Below are positions 22,601-31,616 of a stretch of DNA of 31,616 bases, one piece after another (position 1 is the first letter of the stretch; each line of letters starts with the position of its first letter). The stretch covers positions 1 through 31,616 of the forward strand of contig ADNK01000449.1 of the NCBI GenBank assembly GCA_000320545.1. Direction: 5' to 3'. The stretch is from Bigelowiella natans CCMP2755. Its lineage: Eukaryota; Cercozoa; Chlorarachniophyceae. The notes below the pieces were generated by a model. That model saw only the letters and a list, made by a program, of their open reading frames with translations, searched no databases and was not told the origin of the DNA. A program made the position numbers and the translations under genes.

Positions 22601-25600
22601 CCTCGCAGTGCCTGAACAAGGTCCTCAAATCGGAGAGGCCAGACATCGATAAGAAGAGGTCTGATCTCCTAAAGTTACAAGGGGAATTCAAAGTACAGCT
22701 TCGTAAGCTCGAGGACGACGTCCTGACTGCGCTCAACTCTGTGAAGACCAACATCCTCGAGGACGACCAGGTGATGCTCTCCCTCGAAACGCTGAAAAAG
22801 AACGCGATGGAGATCTCCAAGAAGATGAAGGACAGCGAAACCGTGATGGAAACGTTCACGCAGGCGGCTTCCGTCTACGAGGCGTTCTCGTCGGCCTCGG
22901 CGCAGATCTACTTCACCCTCGAGGAGCTCTCCACGACCCACTTCCTCTACCAGTTCTCCCTCCCCTTTTTCCTTAAGCTCGTCGACGACACCCTCGACTC
23001 GAAGAAGAACACCGCTCTCGCAGACTTGCCAGAGGGCGACAGGAAGGAACCAGCGAAGCGGTTGAAGGTCATTCAAGCCTCCCTCTACAGAAACGTTTAC
23101 TACAGGGCAGGGCGGGGTCTTCTTGCCAAGGACCATATCGCCTTTGGATTGCGGCTAGCTCAAATATGCCTCTCCGCCAGGCGGGCGAGCAGCAGCGAGA
23201 GAGATGGAAGCCTCATCGACTACAACGAGGTCCAGTTCCTGCTTAAGGTCAAGCCGACCGCCTACGGCGCACAGCCGCAACTTCCGTCTGAGTTAGCCAG
23301 CGGGATGCAGAACGCACAGCTAATCATGCTGGGGAAGCTCAGCCAGCTCCCAGGGTTCAAGAAGCTTGTGGAGCACATGAGCTCCAATCCCACGCAGTGG
23401 CGCTCCTTCATCTCCGGCGAGCAGGAAGATGAGGAGAAGGAGGAAGCGGAAGGTGATCGGGGAAAGCGCAACTCGGTCCTGATGCCTTCCGGCTGGGAGG
23501 TCAACGACACAGACAAGGTAAGACAAGGGTTCCAAAGGATCCTCGTCAGCAGGGTCCTCAGGCTGGAGAGCCTCGAATTGCAGGCGCGAAGCTTCGTTGA
23601 CTCGGTGTTCGGCCAGGGATTCTGCGACCAGCTCAACAACCCAGATCTGGACGAGATCGTCACCTCGGAGTCCGATAGCACCACTCCGCTACTCTTGGTT
23701 ACCTTTCCTGGGTACGACGCCAGCACCCGGGTCACGTCCCTGGCATCCCGCCTCGACCAGCAGCTCACCTCCCTCGCAATGGGGTCTCCGGAGGGCTTCT
23801 CGTCCGCGGACACGGCCATCAACCTAGCGGCGAGGAAGGGGAACTGGATCTTGCTGACCAATGTGCACCTGGCTCCCTCGTGGCTGTCGAGCTTGGAGAA
23901 GCGCCTCCACCGCCTCAACGCGCACAACAACTTCCGCATCTTCCTCACGATGGAGATGAGTCCCAAAGTGCCGGCGGACCTCGTCCGCATGTCCAATGTG
24001 GTCATCTTCGAGCCTCCGAGGGGCATCAAGTCTTCTATGATTCGGATCTTCTCGAGCCTGCCCAAGGCACGGGTCGATCGCGCGCCGGCGGAGCGTAGCC
24101 GGCTGTACTTCCTCCTGGCGTGGCTCCACTCCATCATCCTAGAGAGGCTGCGGTATACCCCCGTGGGGTGGACGAAGACGTTTGAGTTCAGTGAGGCCGA
24201 TTACCGTTGCGCGACCGCGATAGTTGATGAGTGGGTAGACAAGATTGGGAAGGGCAGGAGGAACGTCAGGCCGAGTCAACTCCCCTGGGGCGCAATCCAG
24301 ACGTCGCTCAGGACAATCGTCTACGGTATGGTATTTCGCTTGCATAGCTACCTTCGTGGCCGCTGCCCCCCTCTCGTAAACCCCCCCCCCCTACCCCTTC
24401 CTTTATTTTCCACGCCCGATTAGTTTTGGTAATGTTCTGAGTTTTGCTCGCTCATTAGTAGGGCTATCAGTCGCTATAAGCCGCTTTTGGCGTTGGATGT
24501 GAGATAATATATGCTAATGATTTACACAGGCGGTCGCATCGATAACGTCTACGACCAGGAGAGACTGGACGCGTTTGTCAAGAAGCTCTTCTCCGCTGAG
24601 AGCTACGGAGGCCAATTTCCCCTAGCGACCAAGCTCGATAGAAAGACTAAGAAGATCGACACGCTGCTGCGAATCCCAGACTGCAGAAGCTATGACGTAA
24701 TAACCTGCTCTCACAATAGAAGAGGGGAAAAAAAAGGAGCAACAATACGAGGAGCTTTCCAATCGAATATGATGTTCCTTTTTGCAGGGAGGATGCACAA
24801 CTTTTTATCGCCTCCTCCTTGTTGTAGTCTTCGTCGTCGTCGTCGTCGCCGCCGCCGCCGCCGTTATGTGCTATTTATGTCTCCCTCTGCTTTGATTAAA
24901 CATGATGTGGATCTCACCCAACCGATCTCCCACTCGCCTTCAGGAATTTTACAAATGGATAAAGGAGACGAAGGACATATCTTCTCCAGAGTTCTTAGGG
25001 CTTCCTTGTAATGCTGAGGCATTACTGCTGAGAGAACAGGCAACTAGGCTTCTTTCGGTCTTTTCTAAGCTCCAGGTATTGCATTGATGATAACGTTCTG
25101 CGTTTGTCCAAAAGTGGGATTCGAACCTGCACTCTCTACCCATCTGTCTTTCTTCTCTCTATTCACATCTACCATTCACATCTACACAACCAGAAGCAAA
25201 GACGTACCGTGTGCGCAGGGCATTCAGTCACCATCGCATTTTTTTCAATTCGCCTCCCTCATCCTCCTCCTCCTCTCTCCTGTTTCGTCTTGGTTGTTGT
25301 CGTCATCAGATTTACGACACAGAAGTGGGTGCAGTGAAGGAAGGAGGAGGAGGAGGTGGTCAGAGACGCCGCAGCATTGCGTCTCAGCATCCGCCATGGT
25401 ATGAACGTGTCAAGAAGCTCGTCAACTACTGGGTCAAGGCGGTGCCGCCATCGATCAAGCTTCTCCCTTCGGGGCCCGCGGCGTCTTCGAGTGCGCTGAT
25501 TCGCTGCCTGCAGAGAGAGATTTCCCTCTTCAAGAAGGTGCACTCCTCCATTCGGGAGGACATCAAGAACGCACAGGAATACTTGGACGGGAATCAAAGT

Positions 25601-26215
25601 GGTAGCAACCGGACGAGGGAGGTGCTCCGTATGCTGGGCGCTGAGGATAGGGTGCCAAAGTGGTGGGACATTCAGCCAAGGCCCACAGCTTTGTCCGCCA
25701 GCAACTGGATGCAGGACTTCATAAATCGTGTCGAGGGAATCAACGAGATAGCCAAGACTCCCCCGAAGGAGATTGGAAGGAAGAAGCCTATCTGGTTGGG
25801 CGGATTGTATTCCCCCGAAGCATTCGTTGCGGCATCGCGGCAAGAAATCGCAAGATCAAAGAATTGTGCCGTAGACTCCTTGAGCCTGGTAGTGACTATC
25901 GACGACTCGGGGGATTCCTTAGGAGACGATTTCATTTATCATGGATTCACTCTGTTCGGAGCGGAATGCGATCAGAGCAAGCTTTCATTATCCGACCTAG
26001 AGTTTCAGAAACTCAAGTTTGCCCACTTCCAATGGAAGTCGGCCAAAGAAAGGAAAGAGAAAAATGAGGAGAAATCCGTTTCGTTCCCCGTTTATTTGGA
26101 ATCTTCACGTGAAAGGTTCCTGTTCCAAATCTCACTGCCTTACGTTGGCAATCACGACCATTACATGTTCAGTGAAAGAGGCACTTGTGTGACAGTTTGG
26201 AGCCCACCAGTGTGA
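10546..26215 (+). CDS. DYNC1H1: cytoplasmic dynein 1 heavy chain (10 exons)
   Basis: This is the motor subunit for minus-end-directed microtubule transport. Exons: 10546-11694, 11967-12248, 12368-12500, 12579-12844, 13071-13322, 13444-13548, 13774-24325, 24530-24696, 24944-25075, 25310-26215. They total 13944 nt, or 4647 aa, almost the length of animal DYNC1H1. The tail (DHC_N1) contains NEMFR, DKFKIQY and DLPPVSGAIIW; the linker contains RRWIYLEGIF near residue 1500. Walker A motifs: AAA1 GPAGTGKT at 1865, AAA2 GPSGTGKS at 2158, AAA3 GPPGSGKS at 2541, AAA4 GASGSGKT at 2887. Walker B is intact in AAA1 (CFDEFNR, D1917/E1918) and AAA3 (CDEINLP, D2610/E2611). AAA2 reads FDGD, as in DYNC1H1. The coiled-coil stalk and microtubule-binding domain lie at about 3129-3462 (SPPALVKLGMEPV at the MTBD entry), then AAA5, AAA6 and a C-terminal domain (GLYSPEAFVAASRQ). 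Identity is closer to dynein-1 than to axonemal or IFT dyneins. Confidence 0.97.
11809..11839 (+). repeat. (AC)n microsatellite in dynein intron 1
   Basis: About 15 AC units are followed by a short GA-rich run, inside intron 11695-11966. Confidence 0.9.
12550..12569 (+). repeat. C20 homopolymer at the 3' end of dynein intron 3
   Basis: Twenty consecutive C stand nine bases before the acceptor at 12578 and act as the polypyrimidine tract. The intron is only 78 nt long (12501-12578). Confidence 0.95.
12850..12895 (+). repeat. (CG)n(CA)n(CG)n alternating purine-pyrimidine tract in dynein intron 4
   Basis: CG repeats flank a CA array in a near-symmetrical block starting five bases after the donor at 12845. 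Sequence of this kind favours left-handed Z-DNA. Confidence 0.9.
13622..13737 (+). repeat. (TC)n and (TAC/ACC)n repeats in dynein intron 6
   Basis: A CT array at 13622-13651 is followed by TAC/TAT/ACC triplets to about 13737. C- and CCA-rich sequence then runs to the acceptor at 13773. Confidence 0.85.
24827..24864 (+). repeat. (CGT)n(CGC)n repeat in dynein intron 8
   Basis: TCG/CGT triplets pass into CGC triplets within intron 24697-24943. One frame would encode poly-Arg, but dynein homology stops at 24696 and resumes at 24944. Confidence 0.85.
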
Positions 26216-27317
26216 TCACGCAAGAAATACATCTAGATACGTCTATGTGCAGTACAATGAGAAACCACATTGAAATTTAAATCCTCAACGCGGTGTCATT
26301 TTGATCGCATCGTGATTGGTGCACAGTAGTGCAACGAGCGTGTTTGTCAACATGCTAGCATGCTTCCGTGCCACAATCTGTTGTGGATCGTCATTGTGTG
26401 CTCATCCCATCTCTAGATGTAGCCATTTAGACCTAGCTAGCATGAGCAGAAATATTTTGCAGCGACATCTCTAAATCTAGCGCTCTATCTTAGCTAGCTG
26501 GCTAGACATACGCGCATCGTGTGATCTAGTGATTTCACGTTTGCATGTACGCATTCAAACTAGCTAGCTAGGGTGGGTGCATGCATCGCATCGTATCCTG
26601 TGTGCAATCCATAGCACGTATGTTCACAACAATGTCGTCGCGCAAGCATCGCAGCAGCACATACTAGCTAGCTAGCATAGACATACATTCTAGCATTGCA
26701 TTGCTAGCAGATAGATTGTCATGTGTGCATGTGAGCTCGTCGGCCTGCCGATCTAGCAATCAGCGTGCATCCGTGCGTGATCCAGCACACACATATTCAT
26801 GTAGCTATCACATGCAGGAGACCGTGCATGCACAGGTCGCGTCGCCGAAGCGCACGGCGGAATCACTATACGTGTGTGTTGTGTCTAGATGCGATATGTG
26901 TACGTCGAAATAACGCAGACGTACATGCTAAGGCCTATGCACTCTATCTGAATGATTGAATGTGCTATGTATTATTCTGGCAGTACTTAAGTGAAATAGG
27001 TGCCTAGGTATATACTTCAGTAAAAGAGATATGCAATGTGTCGATGTGTATGAGACATGTCTAGATGAGACAATAGATGTGCTATGTATGGATTGTTATT
27101 GAAGTAACCCTAAACAGCGCATTCATTTCAAAAGATTATGCCACCTCTGTCTATACTCATTTGCCGTAAATGTACTAAGAACAATCGCAAGAAATATTAC
27201 GAGTCTATCAACTTTGGGGTACTTCTTGGTATGTTGTAGATCATCCTCGGCAAACGCAAACCGTGTAGATCGTAGCCTTGATTCACTTCAATCCATTAGA
27301 TCAAATATTGATAAAAT
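26216..27317. other. convergent intergenic DNA with CTAG/CATG palindrome-rich block
   Basis: No gene is supported. From about 26340 to 26760 the sequence holds about 17 CTAG tetramers, with runs of overlapping CTAG around 26570 and 26666 (agctagctagc) and many CATG and GCATGC palindromes. After about 26960 the sequence becomes AT-richer with no visible feature. The short open frames at 26701-26959 look like chance products of this composition. Confidence 0.6.
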
Positions 27318-27554
27318 CTAGTGATACTTTGCAATATTATGGCGTTCAGCGCATAGAATCCATTCAACTGCAACACCAAGGGTTCCAATTGCTACCATAC
27401 CAGGGAACAAAGTTCTAGCAACACCGTTGTTCTTTGCATGAGTGCATACGCTGACAAGGGTACGGTCCACTCCCATGACAAGCTCTGAAGGCTTGACATA
27501 CTTAAGGACGCCAAGGGGACGCATATCTTTCAATTTCTTTGCCCAGAAGCTCAT
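27318..27554 (-). CDS. small single-TM protein, possibly mitochondrial ATP synthase subunit f-like
   Basis: Intronless 78-aa ORF. The N-terminus is basic and amphipathic (MSFWAKKLKDMRP), and a middle hydrophilic part leads to one hydrophobic helix at about residues 48-69 (FPGMVAIGTLGVAVEWILCA). The C-terminus is short and polar, ending in KYH. Length, topology and the KYH ending resemble subunit f of mitochondrial F1Fo ATP synthase. Other small inner-membrane subunits of respiratory complexes have the same shape, so the family is tentative. Composition is clearly protein-like compared with the other short frames nearby. It is head to head with the cold-shock/RRM gene and tail to tail with the dynein gene. 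Confidence 0.6.
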   Translation of the reverse strand: MSFWAKKLKDMRPLGVLKYVKPSELVMGVDRTLVSVCTHAKNNGVARTLFPGMVAIGTLGVAVEWILCAERHNIAKYH

Positions 27555-28257
27555 AATTTCGTATTTAGCAGGGGTGGGGAGATGATAGCAGACGCAGCCT
27601 CTCGAGATATAGAAAGCTGCAGCAGAATTTTATATGTGATAAAAACACATAATTTTTTTAAATTTTTGATGACGCAATCCTCATTTATGCTTTAATATTT
27701 ACATTCATACGTGCTAAACGAGTATGAATGATTCTGAACTTATCTACACCGTGCGCAGCAAAGCAGTATGCAGGGTATTTCATAATCTACGACATGATTG
27801 TGAACAGCTTTCAGAGGAAACACCACGTAATAAGATTCGTAACGATGGAAAAGGGAATTTTTTTTGAGACTGGAAATATTAGTTGTCGTTTCTGAATAAT
27901 GATGGCTGAAAATACATAAACAGCTTACATGTACCGTAAATTTGTTAATGAAACTATGCTTTAATTTAGTTCGAAAGGCATACTTCGCATTTGCGTTGTT
28001 GTTGGTGTCGCAGAAATTTTTTTGACATGCACACATTGTCGTAGATCAAGAACAGGATGCTCCGTCTGAGAAATGCTTATGCGTGGGAAACTAAGATCGC
28101 ATTCGCCCGAAGTACATGATAGACCATCCAATTCATCTGAATTTACGCTACATCTTCATGTCTCTTATAATTTTTATATTATAATATTTACAAATTTGAT
28201 GACGTTTGGGTTGGAAAGATCTTGAAATTCGCAAGTAAATAATTCGGATTGGAAACA
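27555..28257. promoter_or_regulatory. divergent spacer between the small membrane-protein gene and the CSD-RRM gene
   Basis: AT-rich head-to-head spacer holding both promoters. A 98-codon minus-strand frame at 27740-28036 is Cys-, Asn- and His-rich without recognisable features, and I do not call it a gene. The last in-frame stop before the CSD-RRM ATG is TAA at 28240-28242. Confidence 0.45.
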
Positions 28258-29693
28258 ATGACGGACACCCAGCAACCAGCACCCGAAACAAAAGATCCCA
28301 AACCTGAGGCTCCTCCTCCCATCCCCACTGATGAGAAACAGGAAAAAAGCCAGGATCCTCAGGCCACCCCCGACGAGAAAAATGGTGGCAGCAAAGAAGA
28401 ATCCTCCGCCGATGTGTCGGATAAGGACAAAAGGTGGTATTCGCACCACTTCGCAATTGCTGCACGCTGACCTTCTCAAAAGCAATTATAAAGGATATAG
28501 AATAAGAAACAAATCATAACACAAAAGAAATATTCAAATTCTGGAATCTTTTCTTTCAACACACGTGTCTGTCGAGTGCCGACCGTACCTGCAGAATCCT
28601 AATCGGAAGGCCACGTTTATTCATCATCCTGTTGCTACTCTTTACTCAAAATTTGAATTAAAAACCTTGTGATCGATTCGACGTCAGATATCAGGGCGAT
28701 ATCTCGCAGTGGTTTACCCAGCACCAGACCGGCTTTGTGTCATCCGTAATAACACATATTCAAATTTAGCTACTACATATCTCCATTGTGCAGCACAAAG
28801 CATGTACGTATTATTTAACAGAAATCGCGACATCTTCTCCGAACTTTCTCGTTTTAGACTCGCGCAAGTTCTACATACGAACACACGTCGTGCGTGCGAG
28901 TTTTAGTCCTTACATCTGTCCTATTTCTCATGTGGTTCGCAAATCGTGGAATGGATTATGGGGGTCAGCCCGGGTTGGAGAAGGACATCACAGTTCACTT
29001 CAACTCTCTTCGTGGAAGTGTTGCAAGACTAAGGTTCGTATATGAGATAAGACACCTTTGTCTTGGTTTTAGTCTTGTCATCTTCTCAGCGTTATGTTGC
29101 TGATGCCGCATCGATGTTCAGAATTGGGGACAAAGTGGATTTCAGACTGGAAGAAAATCGGGGTGGGAGGCCACAGGTGAAGAGTCTATCCAAACCTTCC
29201 ACAAAACTGGTGTATGTAGCTCTATGACGCAACTCTGAATTGTTTGGTATGCAATTATTTGTTTTAGGCCGAGGATGTTGTCGTTATAGATGCTCCGAAG
29301 AGGGAAAGAATAAAGTCAAACATTACTAATTCAATTCATTTGTTCTCAATCTAGTTTATACTCCCTCCCTCCCTCCCTCTCTCCTTCCCCCCTTCGCTTT
29401 CTCTGGTGTCACTATGAAGCATCAGCGAACAACCCTTCGTTTCTTAACCATTGATATGTGCTCCGCAGTGGGATCTGCGCCAGTTGGAATCAAAGCCGAC
29501 GCACGGGAGTTTTGACAAGTAAATAATAACTTCTGACGAATTCCAGACTGCTGTTTCCACAAATTCCCACACAAATAAAAACAAAAACGACAAATTTGCA
29601 GGCAACGATTATAAATCTGGCCGCGAAAATATCCATTGCGTCGCCACAGAGGTACTTTCCCCCCCATCATCATCCAAACGACAACTCTGTCCC

Positions 29694-29734
<41 letters not shown>

Positions 29735-30632
29735 TCGGGTGTGATGGAGCATGCGGGTTTTCATGCAATACGTGAATGCACGTAACCCAAAATGTTGGAG
29801 AGTCGAAAAACATAACACATCGTATGTCCACTCATCACACGGTGGCGTGGCGTGACGACCTTCTTCTGTGTGTCTGTTGGGATATTCCTAGATTATTCAA
29901 AAAACGGACGGAGACAAGCCTAAGCGTACGAAAATACTAAAGAAAGAAAATAATAGCAGCGCTAGCAGCGCTAACAGCGGAATAATACAGAATCGTAGAG
30001 CATACGATCAAAGAGTCGTCATCACTCGTTAACTCATTAATAATGTCAGTCACAATGCCTATTATGGAGCTGCGGAGTGGCGAATCTGTAGAATTCGAGG
30101 TATGCACGTACGTCTGCAGCACATCGCTTTCCATCATCACAGCAGTTAATTTGCTGGTGCGGCGTTATGAACAGGGGTGGTTTGGTTGGTCTATTTAGGT
30201 GGAGATTGATTCGCAGGGACGCCCTCAAGCATACAACATCAAGAGAAAGGTGTGCAGGCTGCAAACCCAATTTTGCTGGCACGTCACCGAGACGAGGGGG
30301 CTAATAATTCACTTTAAATTTGATACGATATCCATTAGATTCAGGATCTCAAGGACAGAAAGTTGAGGCTAAAGTTTCCCACCTGGTAATAACCCATCTC
30401 TCGCAGTAGTAATGAGGAAATAGAAAGGGGGTTATGCAAAAGGGCGATCGTTCGGTGTAACGATGATGAATGACAGTAGCGGAAGTTAATGAGGATGGTG
30501 GTGATGTTTCATCTAAAAGGATTACAGACCAGTGCAATACCACTACCTGCACAATATTGGCCGTTATGCCGAAGGTTGCAAGCGAAGATAAGATTCGAGT
30601 GGTAAGGAAGAAAGAACAAGAAAAACACACAA

Positions 30633-30663
<31 letters not shown>

Positions 30664-30929
30664 AACACACGCTAGAAGACGATGAAACGAACTACCACTG
30701 CCCCAACAGTTGCTCTGAGACAACATTTGTTACAAATGGGAACACGACTGAACATCATAATATGATCTTCATGATAAGCAGCTCACATCATATCCTCACC
30801 TACTGCATACCCGTCTCCTTTGTCTTCCCCAGCTCCTCCCATCGCCCCCTATGAAGAATCTGAAACTCGACACGGTCTCCGAGCCATATTCTGCGACAGC
30901 CGAGCTGACTTTCAATTCACACGAGGAGG

Positions 30930-30965
<36 letters not shown>

Positions 30966-31396
30966 CGATGATAGAAAAACATCTTGACTGCCAGTTGAAG
31001 ATGATGATTTCCTTTCAGCGTGTGGCGAGAGGCTAAGAGCGTGCTCGTCGCCGTACTTACACACGTGTTTGTTTTTCCCTGTTCCTTCCCCCCCCCCCCC
31101 CTCCCCCAAAAAAAAAGGCACGGCAAGCGCAAGCGAGGCTCAACACGATGTACATGACTGGCATCAAGATTGAGTGCACATTAGTGCCCACAAAGTGAGT
31201 AAGTGGGTGAGTGAGTCAGCATGATCAGAGAGAGAGAGAGAGAGAGAGAGTTATGATTACTCGCAAGAAAACCGTGCGGGCTAAAAAAAATTATTCTTAC
31301 GTGCGCTCTTTTTGTCGCTTGATATTCTGTGTTTTGGGTGTTTTGGGTCCCTATCTATGATCAGAGACGAATTGGAAGTTGCTTTCACAAGCATGG
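28258..31396 (+). CDS. tandem cold-shock-domain plus RRM RNA-binding protein (partial, micro-exons)
   Basis: Assembled by domain logic and intron phase; the 3' end runs out of the window. Exons: 28258-28433, 28688-28745, 28969-29033, 29122-29176, 29268-29314, 29469-29518, 29602-29651, exon 8 ending at 30099 (start unresolved, about 29990-30040), 30199-30249, 30339-30385, 30520-30601, 30833-30928, 31118-31194, and probably 31365-31396. The N-terminal 55-60 residues are Pro/Glu/Lys-rich and disordered. CSD1 has GDISQWFTQHQTGFV, KDITVHF and IGDKVDFRLEENRGGRPQ. CSD2 has NGICASWNQSRRTGVLT, NIHCVATE, LRSGESVEFEVEID and GRPQAYNIK. The RRM follows: strand 1 TCTILAVMP, helix ASEDKIRVLL, strand 3 ATAELTFNS, helix HEEARQAQARLN and last strand GIKIECTLVP. 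RNP1 aromatics are weak, so RNA affinity is uncertain. An UNR/CSDE1-like or YB-like post-transcriptional regulator is a guess. TAA at 28240 sets the start. Confidence 0.75.
29695..29730 (+). repeat. (CA)n microsatellite in CSD-RRM gene intron
   Basis: About 18 CA units downstream of the exon 7 donor at 29652. A CT/CCCT-rich tract also lies at about 29361-29393 in the preceding intron. Confidence 0.9.
30627..30670 (+). repeat. interrupted (CA)n microsatellite in CSD-RRM gene intron 11
   Basis: CA repeats with a few AAAC interruptions begin about 25 nt after the GTAAGG donor at 30602. Confidence 0.85.
30932..30964 (+). repeat. (GCA)11 immediately after the exon 12 donor of the CSD-RRM gene
   Basis: Eleven GCA triplets start three bases into the intron (donor at 30929). 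Read-through would insert an Ala run within the RRM helix and end the protein at a TAA near 31036. Splicing to 31118 instead restores a standard RRM helix and last strand. Confidence 0.9.
31088..31116 (+). repeat. C-tract and A-tract before the exon 13 acceptor
   Basis: A C14-type run with one T interruption is followed by about nine A and then the AG at 31116-31117. This is an odd but workable 3' splice site with a C-rich polypyrimidine tract. Confidence 0.85.
31227..31250 (+). repeat. (GA)n microsatellite
   Basis: About twelve GA/AG units inside the intron following exon 13 of the CSD-RRM gene. Confidence 0.9.
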
Positions 31397-31491
31397 GTAC
31401 ATCACCACTGTCCCCCCTGCTCCCCCTTTCGCGCACGCACATGCAAATACGAACCATACACAGCAACCAGACACACAAGCACATTAATTTA

Positions 31492-31498
<7 letters not shown>

Positions 31499-31533
<35 letters not shown>

Positions 31534-31547
31534 TTATATTTGTATAT

Positions 31548-31584
<37 letters not shown>

Positions 31585-31616
31585 TATGTGCGTGCGCGTG
31601 AGGGGGGGGGGGGGGG
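31499..31616 (+). repeat. (AT)n, (TG)n and terminal G15 tract
   Basis: AT repeats lie at 31499-31529, TG repeats at about 31551-31580, and 15 consecutive G end the window at 31602-31616. The next exon of the CSD-RRM gene must lie to the right. A homopolymer at the very edge may mark a contig end. Confidence 0.9.

Noticed and set aside
14280-24137. Many long minus-strand ORFs (up to about 290 codons) opposite the large dynein exon
   Set aside because: They are shadows of a GC-rich coding strand. The plus strand carries continuous dynein homology.
25112-25132. tRNA T-loop-like sequence (TTCGAAT) in dynein intron 9, minus strand
   Set aside because: Only the loop matches. The T-stem has two mismatches, and no complementary acceptor stem is found at tRNA distance.
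26701-26959. Two 64-70 codon ORFs after the dynein gene
   Set aside because: They lie in the CTAG/CATG-rich block and reflect its composition, with no protein-like features.
27740-28036. 98-codon minus-strand ORF
   Set aside because: AT-rich, with Cys/His/Asn-biased composition, no recognisable motif or hydrophobic pattern, and located in a divergent spacer.
28907-28968. Longer version of CSD-RRM exon 3 starting at 28907
   Set aside because: It needs the wrong phase and would insert about 20 residues into the cold-shock loop. The acceptor at 28968 gives the normal seven-residue spacing.

Overview
This window is nuclear DNA from an intron-rich, microsatellite-rich microbial eukaryote. Spliceosomal GT-AG introns interrupt three of the five genes, the standard genetic code fits every gene, and the introns are packed with di- and trinucleotide repeats. 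A full cytoplasmic dynein-1 heavy chain, an importin-7/8 homologue and a UFM1-type protease together rule out bacteria and make land plants and yeasts unlikely. A protist or alga (for example of cryptophyte type) is possible, but I cannot assign a lineage from sequence alone.

Layout, left to right. Positions 2-79 may hold the end of an upstream gene. Positions 986-7405 (+) carry a 15-exon importin-7/8 (beta-karyopherin) gene whose reconstructed protein is 1051 aa. It faces, tail to tail across about 700 bp, an intronless minus-strand gene (8107-9726). That gene encodes a 539-aa protein combining an NBR1-type four-tryptophan (FW) domain, a Cys/His zinc module, a UFSP2-like peptidase C78 domain and a C-terminal LIR/AIM-like tail. 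An 819-bp head-to-head spacer separates it from the cytoplasmic dynein-1 heavy chain gene (10546-26215, +). The dynein gene has 10 exons including a single 10.55-kb exon, and splices to a 4647-aa protein, nearly the length of animal DYNC1H1. Next come about 1.1 kb of CTAG/CATG-palindrome-rich intergenic DNA, a small minus-strand gene for a 78-aa single-TM protein (27318-27554), and a micro-exon gene (28258 to beyond 31396, +) that I assembled by hand. The latter encodes two tandem cold-shock domains followed by an RRM. The window ends in a G-tract.

The five genes alternate strand (+,-,+,-,+), giving two convergent and two divergent pairs. They do not form one pathway: nuclear import, UFM1/selective-autophagy-like proteolysis, microtubule transport, a probable mitochondrial membrane subunit and RNA binding.

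The most interesting item is the FW-zinc-C78 protein. It physically joins the signature domain of the selective-autophagy receptor NBR1 to a UFM1-processing protease with an intact Cys and Asp-Pro-His motif, and ends in an acidic W-x-x-V motif. The second is the CSD-CSD-RRM protein, which simple ORF calling misses because its coding exons are mostly 47-96 nt. I see no tRNA, rRNA, CRISPR array or recognisable transposon.
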